NCBI GenBank assembly: GCA_964532485.1 | Contig: CAZHKE010000006.1 | Coordinates: 42,667-106,666 of the forward strand | From: DATBSK01 sp964532485 | GTDB lineage: Bacteria; Actinomycetota; Acidimicrobiia; IMCC26256; PALSA-555 | Direction of reading: 5' to 3' | Length of the DNA stretch: 64,000 nucleotides | Shown here: positions 16,372-26,110 of the stretch, one piece after another | Layout: each line of letters begins with the position of its first letter | Numbering within the stretch: position 1 is the first letter of the stretch | Notes under the pieces: generated by a model | Databases searched by the model: none | What the model was told of the DNA's origin: nothing | The model's input: the letters and a program-made list of their open reading frames with translations, nothing else | Translations under genes and position numbers: made by a program

Positions 16372-17441
16372 TACTGCCCACTCGACGGGCGGCGCAGGAT
16401 GCGACGGCCTACGACCATGGGCAGGTCGAGGAACGTCTTGATCCCCGGTGCCGCCTCACACACCGGCGCGACCGCGTGCACCGCGTGCATGGTCGTGCCC
16501 AAGCAGGCCTGGTCGTTGTGGTCCTCACCGTGCACCCCGATCCTGGCCTCGAGCACCATCGACGGGCGCCCCTCGATGCTCACCTTCCACCCGCGACCGC
16601 TCGGCCAGTCTGGAGCGGCCTCGTCCGACAACCGAGTGATGTGCTCCACCGTGAGCGCCTCCCGACCCTCGACGACTGCCATGGCCGAGAACCGCATCGC
16701 AGCGACCGTCCCCACCTCGATGCGGCCCGCGGCGACATCGAACGCCTCGTCGGTCACCCACACCTGGCGGTCGAAGGAGAGATCCTCGATCGTCGCCTCC
16801 AACCCGTCGGCGACCAGCATCAGCGGAGCCACGAAGAACCCGCCGATCGTCGAAGCCTCACCCCACAGCACGTTCGGGTCGTCCGGCGCCCGACCGAAGC
16901 CCATGCCGTCGAACAGGTTGAACGCATGGTCATACGTCGAGTAGTCGAGCAGCTCCTGCACGGTCAGCGACTCGATGTATCGGAAGATGCCTGACATCGT
17001 CAGTGGCAACACCTCTGACGCCCATCCTGGCTCGATGCCCGTGCCGTGGAACGAGGTCTTGCCCGCTGCGCACGCCTCCTCCAGCTGCTCCACGACCGCC
17101 GGACCCATGCTCGCCGGATAGATCAACGGGGTCTCGTCGGTCGAGACGACGTTCTTTCCCGATGCCAAGAGCGCACAGATGTCGTCGATCGCCGGCGCGG
17201 CGCCGTGCTCGCCCTGGGCCATGTACAGCACGCAGTCGGCGTCGAGCGCCAGGATCGCCCCGGGCTCGTTCGTCGCCGTCACGCCGATGGGCCCGATACC
17301 GCCGATCTCACCCGCGTCGCGACCCACTTGCTCGTCGCGGTAGACGAAGGCACCCACGACCTCCAGGTCGGGGTGATCCACGGCTGCCCTCAACGCGTGA
17401 CGACCGATCACGCCGGAGCCCCACTGCACGACTCGAAGCAT
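16356..17441 (-). CDS. DapB-fold NAD(P)H-dependent dehydrogenase (amine dehydrogenase-like)
   Basis: 361 residues with an N-terminal Rossmann fold (VVQWGSGVIGRHALRAA) and a dihydrodipicolinate-reductase-like C-terminal half. The family includes 2,4-diaminopentanoate dehydrogenase and engineered amine dehydrogenase scaffolds; many members sit in catabolic clusters without known substrates. Notable segments are FHGTGIEPGWASEVLPLTMSG and YDHAFNLFDGMGFG. A close paralogue of 354 residues is at 39994-41058. It is the last gene of a minus-strand unit with the enoyl-CoA hydratase and amidohydrolase upstream. Confidence 0.8.
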   Translation of the reverse strand: MLRVVQWGSGVIGRHALRAAVDHPDLEVVGAFVYRDEQVGRDAGEIGGIGPIGVTATNEPGAILALDADCVLYMAQGEHGAAPAIDDICALLASGKNVVSTDETPLIYPASMGPAVVEQLEEACAAGKTSFHGTGIEPGWASEVLPLTMSGIFRYIESLTVQELLDYSTYDHAFNLFDGMGFGRAPDDPNVLWGEASTIGGFFVAPLMLVADGLEATIEDLSFDRQVWVTDEAFDVAAGRIEVGTVAAMRFSAMAVVEGREALTVEHITRLSDEAAPDWPSGRGWKVSIEGRPSMVLEARIGVHGEDHNDQACLGTTMHAVHAVAPVCEAAPGIKTFLDLPMVVGRRILRRPSSGQYQPMR

Positions 17442-17465
17442 GGCGCCGTTGCATCATCCCGAGGA

Positions 17466-17489
17466 GCCCGGTGCCTCGCGTTGCCGGGC
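17466..17489. terminator. Weak hairpin between amidohydrolase and DapB-like gene
   Basis: GCCCGG and CCGGGC form a perfect 6-bp stem with a 12-base loop in the 110-base gap after the amidohydrolase stop. No T-tract follows. It may attenuate rather than end transcription into the DapB-like gene. Confidence 0.25.
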
Positions 17490-17551
17490 CGTCATCGGCG
17501 AGCCGTGAAGCTCGTGTTCGGCGCTCGGCGATCGCGCGTCCACCGCTCTCC

Positions 17552-18829
17552 TCAGAACACCCCCACGCCGGCAGCCTCGTTGCGCTTGCGCCACTCCTCG
17601 CGGGACATGCGAGTGGTGTCGACGTCCTTCGCGAGGGCCCGCAGGGCACCTACGGTTGCGTCTTCCTTGGCGATGTGCTCGAACGGATCCCAGTCGTAGA
17701 ACCTGCAGGCGTTCTCCCAGGTGATCTTGTTGATCTCTCCGTCGTCGGTGACCCCGGCGCCCTGGAGCTCCTTCCAGAGGAACTCTGGTGATTCGGGCCA
17801 GGTCGTGTCGGTGTGTGGGTAGTCGCACTCCCACGCGATGTTGTCGATGCCGATCCGGTGGCGCGCCTCGAGCCCCGACGGATCCGTGATGAAGCAAGCG
17901 AGGATGCTCCTGCGGAACACCTCCGACGGCCTCGTCGGGCCGAAGCCGAACTCGCTGTTCGTGATCCACTTCTGGTTGTCGTAGTGACGTTCGACTCGGT
18001 CCAGGTAGAAGGGGATCCAGCCGATCCCGCCCTCCGAGAGCGCGACCCTGAGGTCCGGGAAGGCACGCAGCGTCGGGCCGAAGAGCAGGTCCTGGGCGGT
18101 GACGACCGACACCTGGCACGCGATGACCATCAGGTGGTCGATCCCTGCCTCCGGAGGACGAGCGATGCACTCGAAGCCCGCCCCGATGTGGAGCGACAGG
18201 ACCATGTTCTCGTCGCACAGCGCCTCGAGCATCGGGTCCCAGTGGCCCGACAGGAAGCTCGGGTATCCCTTGATGTGCGGCGTCTCGAGGAAGCTGATGC
18301 TCCTGCAGCCCTTCTTCCCGACGCGGTGCACCTCCTTCGCCGTCTCGTCGATGTCCCACATCGGAACCAGGCAGCAGGGGATGAAGCGACCCGGATACGC
18401 GGCACACCACTCGTCGATCACCCAGTCGTTGTACGACTGGAGCATGACGAGCCCGAGCTCCTTGTCGTCCGCCTCCGCGAACGTCCGGGCGTTCCAGCCC
18501 GCCATCGTCGGGAAGTTCATCGACGCGAGCACGCCGTTCGCGTTCATGTCGCGCACCCGCTCGTGGACGTCGAAGCAGCCGGGGCGCAGCTCGGTGTACG
18601 CACCGGCGGCGTAGCCCCACTCCTCGCTGGGCCAGCCGACGGTCGCGGACAGGCCGAAGGGGGTCGAGGTTGCCTCCCCTTGGAACACCCACTCATCGAC
18701 GCCGAACTCGTTGCGAACGAGCTTCGGAGCCTGATCGGCCCACTTGGCGGGCACGTGGTTCTTCCACATGTCCGGCGGCTCGACCATGTGATCGTCGATG
18801 CTCACCATGATCATGTCTTCCATCTGCAT
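17552..18829 (-). CDS. Amidohydrolase-2 family protein, 425 aa (paralogue of 6750-8027)
   Basis: 425 residues, the same length as the protein at 6750-8027 and alignable throughout: SIDDHMVEPPD, LSLHIGAGFE, SEGGIGWIPFYLDR and WECDYPHTDTTWP match its motifs. The metal site again starts D-x-H. The ATG at 18829 (MQMEDM) is chosen to match the paralogue; in-frame starts further upstream exist but lack support. It lies between the enoyl-CoA hydratase (74-base gap) and the DapB-like gene on the same strand. A linked acyl-CoA or ring-acid substrate is possible. Confidence 0.85.
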   Translation of the reverse strand: MQMEDMIMVSIDDHMVEPPDMWKNHVPAKWADQAPKLVRNEFGVDEWVFQGEATSTPFGLSATVGWPSEEWGYAAGAYTELRPGCFDVHERVRDMNANGVLASMNFPTMAGWNARTFAEADDKELGLVMLQSYNDWVIDEWCAAYPGRFIPCCLVPMWDIDETAKEVHRVGKKGCRSISFLETPHIKGYPSFLSGHWDPMLEALCDENMVLSLHIGAGFECIARPPEAGIDHLMVIACQVSVVTAQDLLFGPTLRAFPDLRVALSEGGIGWIPFYLDRVERHYDNQKWITNSEFGFGPTRPSEVFRRSILACFITDPSGLEARHRIGIDNIAWECDYPHTDTTWPESPEFLWKELQGAGVTDDGEINKITWENACRFYDWDPFEHIAKEDATVGALRALAKDVDTTRMSREEWRKRNEAAGVGVF

Positions 18830-18903
18830 GGCAGGCTCCCCCTGGACGCGGCCCTTCCGAGCGAATTCCTTACGAAGATTAACATCGTCGGACACGTAGT
18901 GCG

Positions 18904-19806
18904 TCAGCCGCGGACTCTGTTCTTCTGTGCGGGGACGACCGGCGGTGCTTCCTTCATGGCCGGCACGCCGTCCTCAGGGAGTGCGAGGGGTGGCCCGCCA
19001 CCGTGAACCACCGACCAGTGGCTGTGGTTCAGCTCGTGGAGCGTGAAGCACGCATTGAGCGAGTTGTAGAACCCCATGTTGTCGACCGTCTGGTTGACCG
19101 ACTCCTTGACGAGCAGCGCCGCCATCGTCGGAACCGCGGCGACGCGACGAGCGAAGTCGAGGGTCATGTCGCCGAGCTGATCGGCCGGGAAGACCTTCGA
19201 GACCATGCCCATGGCGTGGGCCTCGTCGGCGGTGACCGAATCGCCGGTGAGCATGAGCTCCTTGGTCTTTCGGGGGCCGAACTCCCACGGGTGCGCGAAG
19301 TACTCCATCCCGCACATGCCGAGGCGCGTGCCGACGACGTCGGCGAAGCGCGTGCCTTCGGCGGCGACGATGAGATCGCACGCCCACATCAGCATCAGCC
19401 CGGCGGAGTACACGTCGCCGTGCACCTGCGCGATCGTGATCTTGCGGAGGTTCCGCCACCGCAACGTGTTCTGGAAGAAGTAGTGCCATTCCTGGAGCAT
19501 CAGGCTCTCGGCGCCTTCCCGGGCGCCGCCATTGACCTTCCAGGTCGCGTGCTGGTTGGGGCCCGGCATGTACTCCTCCATCGAGACCTTCGACATGACG
19601 TCGTGTCCCGACGAGAACATCGGACCGGTTCCGCCCAAGATGACGACCCGTACGGCGTCGTCGGCCTCTGCGGCGAGGAACGCGTCGTTCAGCTCGACCA
19701 GCAGGCCGCGATTCTGCGCGTTGCGGGCGTCGGGTCGGTTGAGCATGATGCGCACGACGGCCCCGTCGTCGTGCTGCTCGACCAGCAGGTACTGATAGTC
19801 GGGCAT
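18904..19806 (-). CDS. Enoyl-CoA hydratase/isomerase family protein
   Basis: 300-residue crotonase-fold protein. The oxyanion-hole segments are FSSGHDVMSKV and GDVYSAGLMLMWACDLIVAAE, followed by TRFADVVGTRLGMCGMEYF and GPRKTKELMLTGDSVTADEA typical of the family. It is longer than the usual 260 residues because of an insertion around residues 75-110 and a C-terminal tail. It probably hydrates or isomerises a CoA thioester in the pathway of its neighbours. It is the first gene of the minus-strand unit; the divergent acyl-CoA dehydrogenase pair starts 91 bases away. Confidence 0.87.
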   Translation of the reverse strand: MPDYQYLLVEQHDDGAVVRIMLNRPDARNAQNRGLLVELNDAFLAAEADDAVRVVILGGTGPMFSSGHDVMSKVSMEEYMPGPNQHATWKVNGGAREGAESLMLQEWHYFFQNTLRWRNLRKITIAQVHGDVYSAGLMLMWACDLIVAAEGTRFADVVGTRLGMCGMEYFAHPWEFGPRKTKELMLTGDSVTADEAHAMGMVSKVFPADQLGDMTLDFARRVAAVPTMAALLVKESVNQTVDNMGFYNSLNACFTLHELNHSHWSVVHGGGPPLALPEDGVPAMKEAPPVVPAQKNRVRG

Positions 19807-19829
19807 GCTTCCCCCTGATCTCGGACGCT

Positions 19830-19859
19830 GGCTTTTCTATCATGCCTCAATTTAGGGTG
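19830..19859 (+). promoter_or_regulatory. Conserved promoter/operator element, copy B (CTTTTCTAT type)
   Basis: Begins GGCTTTTCTAT and ends TTTAGGGTG, aligning base for base with copy A over 30 positions except the variable middle. TAGGGT (19853-19858) is a good -10 for the acyl-CoA dehydrogenase operon starting at 19898. The block ATGCCTCAA inside it recurs inverted at 22299. Confidence 0.6.
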
Positions 19860-19897
19860 GCGACGCAGAGACGAGCGGCCGGCACGGGGGACGCGAG

Positions 19898-21022
19898 GTG
19901 GACGACGAGCTGACCGACGAGCAGCGGTTGCTCCATGACACCGCGGTGCGATTCATCCAGAGCGAGCTCCCGCTCGCGGCGACCCGAGAGCTGCATGAGG
20001 ACCCCCGCGGCTACGACGAGAAGTGGTTGGCTCGTACCGCCGAGCTGGGCTGGTACTCGCTCCTCGTCGCGGAGGAGCACGGCGGCGGGAGCATCAGCGG
20101 TCATGGTCTGATCGACCTGGCGGTCGTGGCCGACACCATCGGTCGCTTCGTCCAACCGGGGCCGTTCATCTCCATGAACGTGGTCGGTGCCGCCGTCACT
20201 GCCGACGGGACCGCTGAGCAGCGCGCGGCCCTCCTTCCCGGCATGGTCGCGGGCGAGGTGGTGGCGACGTGGGCCCCGTTCGACTCCACGGGCAAGTGGG
20301 ACGGCGGCCATGGACTCACGGTCACCGCGGACGGCGACGAGATCGTCCTCCGAGGCACGAGGGGCTTCGTGCAGGACGCCCTGACATCCGACGTCCTGTG
20401 CGTCGTCGGAACCCTCGGCGGCGCGCCGGTCCAGGTCCTGGTGCCGACGCGCACTGCTGGTGTCGATGTCGAGCCGTTGACGTGCCTCGACCTGTCCCGA
20501 CGCATGGGTGAGGTCACGTTCGACGCGCGCCTGCCGGCAGCCGCGCAGCTCGGTGGCGCGGGCGCCGACACCGAGGTCGCGCTCGAGCATCAGCTGCAGA
20601 TCGCGGTCGTGCTCGCTTGCGCAGAGACCGTCGGCGCGCTCGACACGATGTTCGAGATGACCGTCGAGTACTCGAAGGGCCGCGTCGCCTTCGGGCGCCC
20701 GATCGGGTCGTTCCAGGCACTCAAGCACGTGATGGCGGACGTCGCGGTCTTTCTCGAGGGCTGCAAGGCCGTGGCCACGGAGAGCGCGCGGGTCGTCGAT
20801 GCGGGCGGTGACGACGCCGCGGAGGTGGTGTCGATGGCGGCGTCCTACATCGACGAGCGCGCCACCGAGATCGCGCAGCAGTGTCTGCAGATCCACGGTG
20901 GGATCGGCTTCACCTGGGAGCACGACCTCCACCTCTTGATGCGACGAGCACGTTCGACCACTTCGTTGTGGTGCGACCCGGTGTGGCACCGCGAGCGGAT
21001 CTGCGAGGTGCACGCACTGTGA
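19898..21022 (+). CDS. Acyl-CoA dehydrogenase, probable subunit of a heteromeric enzyme
   Basis: 374-residue FAD-dependent acyl-CoA dehydrogenase-fold protein that would introduce the alpha-beta double bond. Recognisable C-terminal segments are EYSKGRVAFGRPIGSFQ and QIHGGIGFTWEHDLHLLMRR. The next gene is also an acyl-CoA dehydrogenase and starts inside this stop codon (GTGA), the arrangement of the alpha2-beta2 ACADs of steroid side-chain breakdown (FadE pairs). I infer a mixed complex in which each subunit supplies part of the FAD or active site. The GTG at 19898 gives a normal N-terminus. Controlled by element B. Confidence 0.87.
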   Translation: MDDELTDEQRLLHDTAVRFIQSELPLAATRELHEDPRGYDEKWLARTAELGWYSLLVAEEHGGGSISGHGLIDLAVVADTIGRFVQPGPFISMNVVGAAVTADGTAEQRAALLPGMVAGEVVATWAPFDSTGKWDGGHGLTVTADGDEIVLRGTRGFVQDALTSDVLCVVGTLGGAPVQVLVPTRTAGVDVEPLTCLDLSRRMGEVTFDARLPAAAQLGGAGADTEVALEHQLQIAVVLACAETVGALDTMFEMTVEYSKGRVAFGRPIGSFQALKHVMADVAVFLEGCKAVATESARVVDAGGDDAAEVVSMAASYIDERATEIAQQCLQIHGGIGFTWEHDLHLLMRRARSTTSLWCDPVWHRERICEVHAL

Positions 21023-22284
21023 GCGAGATCGATGGTCTCGACGACTACCGCACCGAGATGCGCGCCTGGCTCGCCGCGAACCTGCCCGCCCGGGTCCCGG
21101 GCTCGTCGACGCTCGACGTCGACGGACTGACCCCCGAGCAGCTCGCCGACGGCCGTGCACAGCAGAAGCAGATGTACGACGCGGGCTACGTCGGCATCAC
21201 CGTGCCGACGGAGTACGGCGGCCAGGGGCTGTCCGAGGCGCACCAGCGCGTCTGGATCGAAGAGTCGGCCGGCTACGCGGTGCCGTTGCCGGCGGGCGTG
21301 GCCTCGATGGTGACCATGGGCGTGGTCCTGCCCACGCTGCTTGCAAACGCCACCGAGGAGCAGAAGCGGGCATGGATCCCGCGACTGCTCCGAGCCGAGG
21401 ACATCTGGGTGCAGCTGCTCTCCGAGCCGGCCGCGGGTTCGGACCTCGCCGGCATCCTCACCCGGGCCACCCGCACAGGCGACACCTGGGTCCTCAACGG
21501 CACCAAGCTGTGGTCGTCGGGCGCGACGTACGCCGACTACGGGATCTGCCTGGCGCGCACCGACTGGGACGTGCCGAAGCATCGGGGCCTCACGTGGTTC
21601 AAGGTCCCTCTGCACGACGAGCGGGTGACCGTCCGGCCGGTCCGCCAGGTCAACGGCAGCCTCGAGTTCTGCGAGGAGTTCCTCGACGACGTCGTCGTCG
21701 GTGACGACATGGTGATCGGCCCGGTCAACGGCGGGTGGGCCGTTGCCAACTCGATGCTGGTGTTCGAGCGCGGCGTCGGCCACATCGAGGGCCCGCGCGC
21801 GGGTGGCGCCACTTCGCAACGAGAGCTCGCTCCCGACCTCGTCGAGCTGGCGCGCCAGCGGGGTACCACGGGCAACGCCGCGGTGCGTCAGCTCATCGCC
21901 CGAGCTCATGCCGAAGACTGGGCCCACGAGCTGTTGACCCAACGCGTGACGGCACGGCTGACGAGCGGCAGCGCCAACCCCGCGTCCGCAGCGCTCGTCA
22001 AGCTGTCCATGGGCCTACGCAATCCCGAGCGCGCGATCGCAGCCGTGACCATCGCCGGGCGTCTTGCAGTCGCGTGGCGGGAGGCAGGCTCATCGGGCGA
22101 GCGCGCGGCAACCGGCTTCTTCTACGGCCGCCAGTTCGCGATCGCGGGTGGCAGCAACCAGATCCAGCGCAACGTCATCAGCGAACGGCTCCTCGGGCTG
22201 CCCCGCGAGCCGAGCGAAGACAAGGACAAGCCGTTCCGCGAGGTGCTTCGTGATGGCCAGGGCTGGGGCTCCGCGGATCGCTGA
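21019..22284 (+). CDS. Acyl-CoA dehydrogenase, second subunit of the pair
   Basis: 421-residue acyl-CoA dehydrogenase. The sequence has VPTEYGGQGLSEAHQRVWIEE, QLLSEPAAGSDLAG and WVLNGTKLWSSGA in the N-terminal and middle domains and GGSNQIQRNVISERLLGLPREP at the C-terminus. The GTG start overlaps the previous stop by four bases. Pairing of two non-identical ACAD genes in one operon is a hallmark of CoA thioesters of bulky (polycyclic or branched) acids, which homotetrameric ACADs accept poorly. Followed after 54 bases by two aldehyde dehydrogenase genes. Confidence 0.9.
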   Translation: MSEIDGLDDYRTEMRAWLAANLPARVPGSSTLDVDGLTPEQLADGRAQQKQMYDAGYVGITVPTEYGGQGLSEAHQRVWIEESAGYAVPLPAGVASMVTMGVVLPTLLANATEEQKRAWIPRLLRAEDIWVQLLSEPAAGSDLAGILTRATRTGDTWVLNGTKLWSSGATYADYGICLARTDWDVPKHRGLTWFKVPLHDERVTVRPVRQVNGSLEFCEEFLDDVVVGDDMVIGPVNGGWAVANSMLVFERGVGHIEGPRAGGATSQRELAPDLVELARQRGTTGNAAVRQLIARAHAEDWAHELLTQRVTARLTSGSANPASAALVKLSMGLRNPERAIAAVTIAGRLAVAWREAGSSGERAATGFFYGRQFAIAGGSNQIQRNVISERLLGLPREPSEDKDKPFREVLRDGQGWGSADR

Positions 22285-22298
22285 GCGTGGTGCGCGCC

Positions 22299-22330
22299 AT
22301 TTTGAGGCATCGTTGAAAACTCGATAGTGT
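22299..22330 (+). promoter_or_regulatory. Internal promoter with inverted copy of the element (copy E)
   Basis: Contains TTTTGAGGCAT-n4-GAAAAC, which read on the opposite strand is GTTTTC-n4-ATGCCTCAA and matches copy B. TTGAGG (22302-22307), a 17-base spacer and TAGTGT (22325-22330) form a plausible promoter, 8 bases before the ATG at 22339, so the aldehyde dehydrogenase may have its own leaderless transcript. Confidence 0.45.
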
Positions 22331-22338
22331 GCGCCGTC

Positions 22339-23805
22339 ATGGGCGAAGCCCGCATGCTCGTCGACGGCAAGCTCGTCGACGCCGAGGGTGGCGAGACCTT
22401 CGACAACGTCGATCCGACGACCGAAGCCGTGCTCGGCCCGGTCGCCGACGGCTCGGCGGCCGACATGGCTGCCGCGATCGCCGCAGCACGATCCGCGTTC
22501 GACCACACGTCGTGGTCGACCGACAAGGCGCTGCGCAAGCGCTGCCTCGAGCAGCTCCAGGTCGCGATCGAGTCCGAGCAAGAGGAGCTGCGCCAGGAGC
22601 TCGTCGCCGAGGTCGGCTGCCCGATCGCGCTCACCTACGGCCCGCAGCTCGACGCACCGGTGAAGCGAGCGCTGAGCTGGCCGCGGCAGATGATCGATGA
22701 GTTCGAGTGGGAGCGCACGCTCCCGGCGGTTGACGCCCTCGGCTTCGGCATCCTGACCGCTCGTGAGGTGTGGAAGGAGCCCAAGGGCGTCATCGGGACC
22801 ATCGTCCCGTGGAACTTTCCCATCGAGCTCATCCTGACGAAGCTCGGACCGATCCTGGCGATGGGCAACACGTGCGTGTTGAAGCCGGCGCCGGACACGC
22901 CGTGGAACGCCACCCGAGTGGGGCGTCTGATCGCCGAGTCGACCGAGATCCCCCCTGGCGTCGTCAACGTCGTCACTTCGTCCGACCACCTCGTCGGTGA
23001 GGTGATCACGACCTCGCCCGAGGTGGACATGGTGGCCTTCACCGGGTCGACCGCGACCGGCCGGCGGATCATGGAGGGCGCCTCGGCCACCGTCAAGGAC
23101 GTCTTCCTCGAGCTGGGCGGCAAGTCCGCCAACATCGTGCTCGACGACGCCGATTTCGAGGCGTTCTTCGGCATGGCCGCGATGGCGTGCATGCACGGCG
23201 GCCAGGCGTGTGCGCAGGCGTCGCGCCTGCTCGTGCCCCGTCACCGGTACGATGAGGCAGTCGAGATCGCCAAGGCCAGCTTCGAGAGTTGGAGCTATGG
23301 CGACCCGAGGCAGTTCGAGAACCTCCAGGGCCCGCAGATCTCGAAGCGCCAGCAAGAGCGCGTGCTCGGCTACATCGACACGGGCAAGAGCGAAGGTGCA
23401 CGCGTGGTCACCGGAGGCGGCATCCCGGCCCACCTCGACAAGGGCTTCTTCGTCGAGCCGACCCTCTTCGTGGACGTCACCAACGACATGACGATCGCCC
23501 GTGAGGAGATCTTCGGCCCGGTGCTGGCGATGATCCCTTTCGACGACGACGCCGACGCGGTGCGCATCGCGAACGACAGCCCCTACGGCCTCGCGGGGGG
23601 CGTCACCTCAGGCGACCTGGATCGCGCGAAGGCGGTCGCCCGGAAGGTGCGCACCGGGACGCTCAGCGTGAACGGCGGCATCTGGTACGACGCCGACGCC
23701 CCGTTCGGCGGCTACAAGGGCTCGGGAATCGGCCGCCAATGTGGCATCGAGGGCCTGGAGATCTTCACCCAGACGAAGACCGTCGGATGGCCGGCCGAAG
23801 GCTGA
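22339..23805 (+). CDS. Aldehyde dehydrogenase family protein
   Basis: 488-residue NAD(P)-dependent aldehyde dehydrogenase. The catalytic Glu is in FLELGGKSANIV and the catalytic Cys in HGGQACAQASR; VPWNFPIELI and FTGSTATGRRIM form the cofactor region, and EEIFGPVLAMIPF is conserved. Start ATG 22339 is preferred to GTG 22327, which lies inside the presumed -10 box. It is third in the operon behind the ACAD pair. It would oxidise an aldehyde, perhaps released by the aldolases of this window, to the acid. One of three ALDHs here. Confidence 0.92.
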   Translation: MGEARMLVDGKLVDAEGGETFDNVDPTTEAVLGPVADGSAADMAAAIAAARSAFDHTSWSTDKALRKRCLEQLQVAIESEQEELRQELVAEVGCPIALTYGPQLDAPVKRALSWPRQMIDEFEWERTLPAVDALGFGILTAREVWKEPKGVIGTIVPWNFPIELILTKLGPILAMGNTCVLKPAPDTPWNATRVGRLIAESTEIPPGVVNVVTSSDHLVGEVITTSPEVDMVAFTGSTATGRRIMEGASATVKDVFLELGGKSANIVLDDADFEAFFGMAAMACMHGGQACAQASRLLVPRHRYDEAVEIAKASFESWSYGDPRQFENLQGPQISKRQQERVLGYIDTGKSEGARVVTGGGIPAHLDKGFFVEPTLFVDVTNDMTIAREEIFGPVLAMIPFDDDADAVRIANDSPYGLAGGVTSGDLDRAKAVARKVRTGTLSVNGGIWYDADAPFGGYKGSGIGRQCGIEGLEIFTQTKTVGWPAEG

Positions 23806-23860
23806 TCGAACGCTCGGCGCGATCCCGCGTGCACCCGGTCTCGATCTGCACAGGAGGACG

Positions 23861-25387
<1,527 letters not shown>

Positions 25388-25396
25388 CCGCGAGCG

Positions 25397-26110
25397 TCAG
25401 TCGAGCTCGGTGTCGCCGAAGTAGGCGGCCTCGAGCCGTTCGGCCTTCCCCCGCAGCTCGTCGGCCGTACCGCGCAGCACGATGGACCCGCGGTTGAGCA
25501 CCGCCGCGTGGTCGGCCACCTCGAGGGCGAGGGTGACGTGCTGCTCCACGAGGAGGATGGCACAGCCGTCCTCTGCCGCCGTCTGCTTCACGCGGTCGAA
25601 CAGCCTCTCGACCACGAGCGGGGCCAACCCCATGCTCATCTCGTCCACCAAGAGTGCCCGGGGCGCCTGGATCAGGGCACGGGCCATGGCGAGCATCTGC
25701 TGCTCGCCGCCCGACAGCGCCCCTGCGCGAATGGACCACCGAGGCTCGAGGGCCGGAAACACGTCGAGCATCTCGCGTGGCGATCGGTGCCCCTTGCGGC
25801 GGGCGGCCTTGAGATTCTCCTCGACCGTCAGCGTCGTGAACAGACTGCGGTTGTCCGGAACCAGGACGATCCCTGCCTTCGCCGCGAGGCTCGGGCGTCC
25901 TGACTTCAGGGGCTGGCCGTCGACGAACACGGCACCGTCCTGGAGCGGGAGGAAGCCTGCGAGCGTGAGGAGCAGCGTCGTCTTGCCCGCGCCGTTGGGG
26001 CCCAAGAGGGCTTGGATGGCGCCCGCGTCGATGCTGACGTCGACGTCGCGGAACGCCACCGTCCGGCCGCGACCGCCGGTGAGCCCGGAGCCCTCGAGGC
26101 GAGGAGTCAT
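25397..26110 (-). CDS. livF: ABC transporter ATP-binding protein, LivF type
   Basis: 237-residue ATPase of a branched-chain amino acid-type (HAAT) importer. Walker A is LLGPNGAGKTTLL, the signature is LSGGEQQMLAMARAL, and Walker B is ALLVDEMSMGLAP, all typical of LivF; the H-loop is LLVEQHVTLAL. The ATG overlaps the stop of the upstream fusion gene (ATGA). In catabolic clusters such transporters often import aromatic, alicyclic or steroid acids rather than amino acids; the substrate is inferred only from context. Confidence 0.92.
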   Translation of the reverse strand: MTPRLEGSGLTGGRGRTVAFRDVDVSIDAGAIQALLGPNGAGKTTLLLTLAGFLPLQDGAVFVDGQPLKSGRPSLAAKAGIVLVPDNRSLFTTLTVEENLKAARRKGHRSPREMLDVFPALEPRWSIRAGALSGGEQQMLAMARALIQAPRALLVDEMSMGLAPLVVERLFDRVKQTAAEDGCAILLVEQHVTLALEVADHAAVLNRGSIVLRGTADELRGKAERLEAAYFGDTELD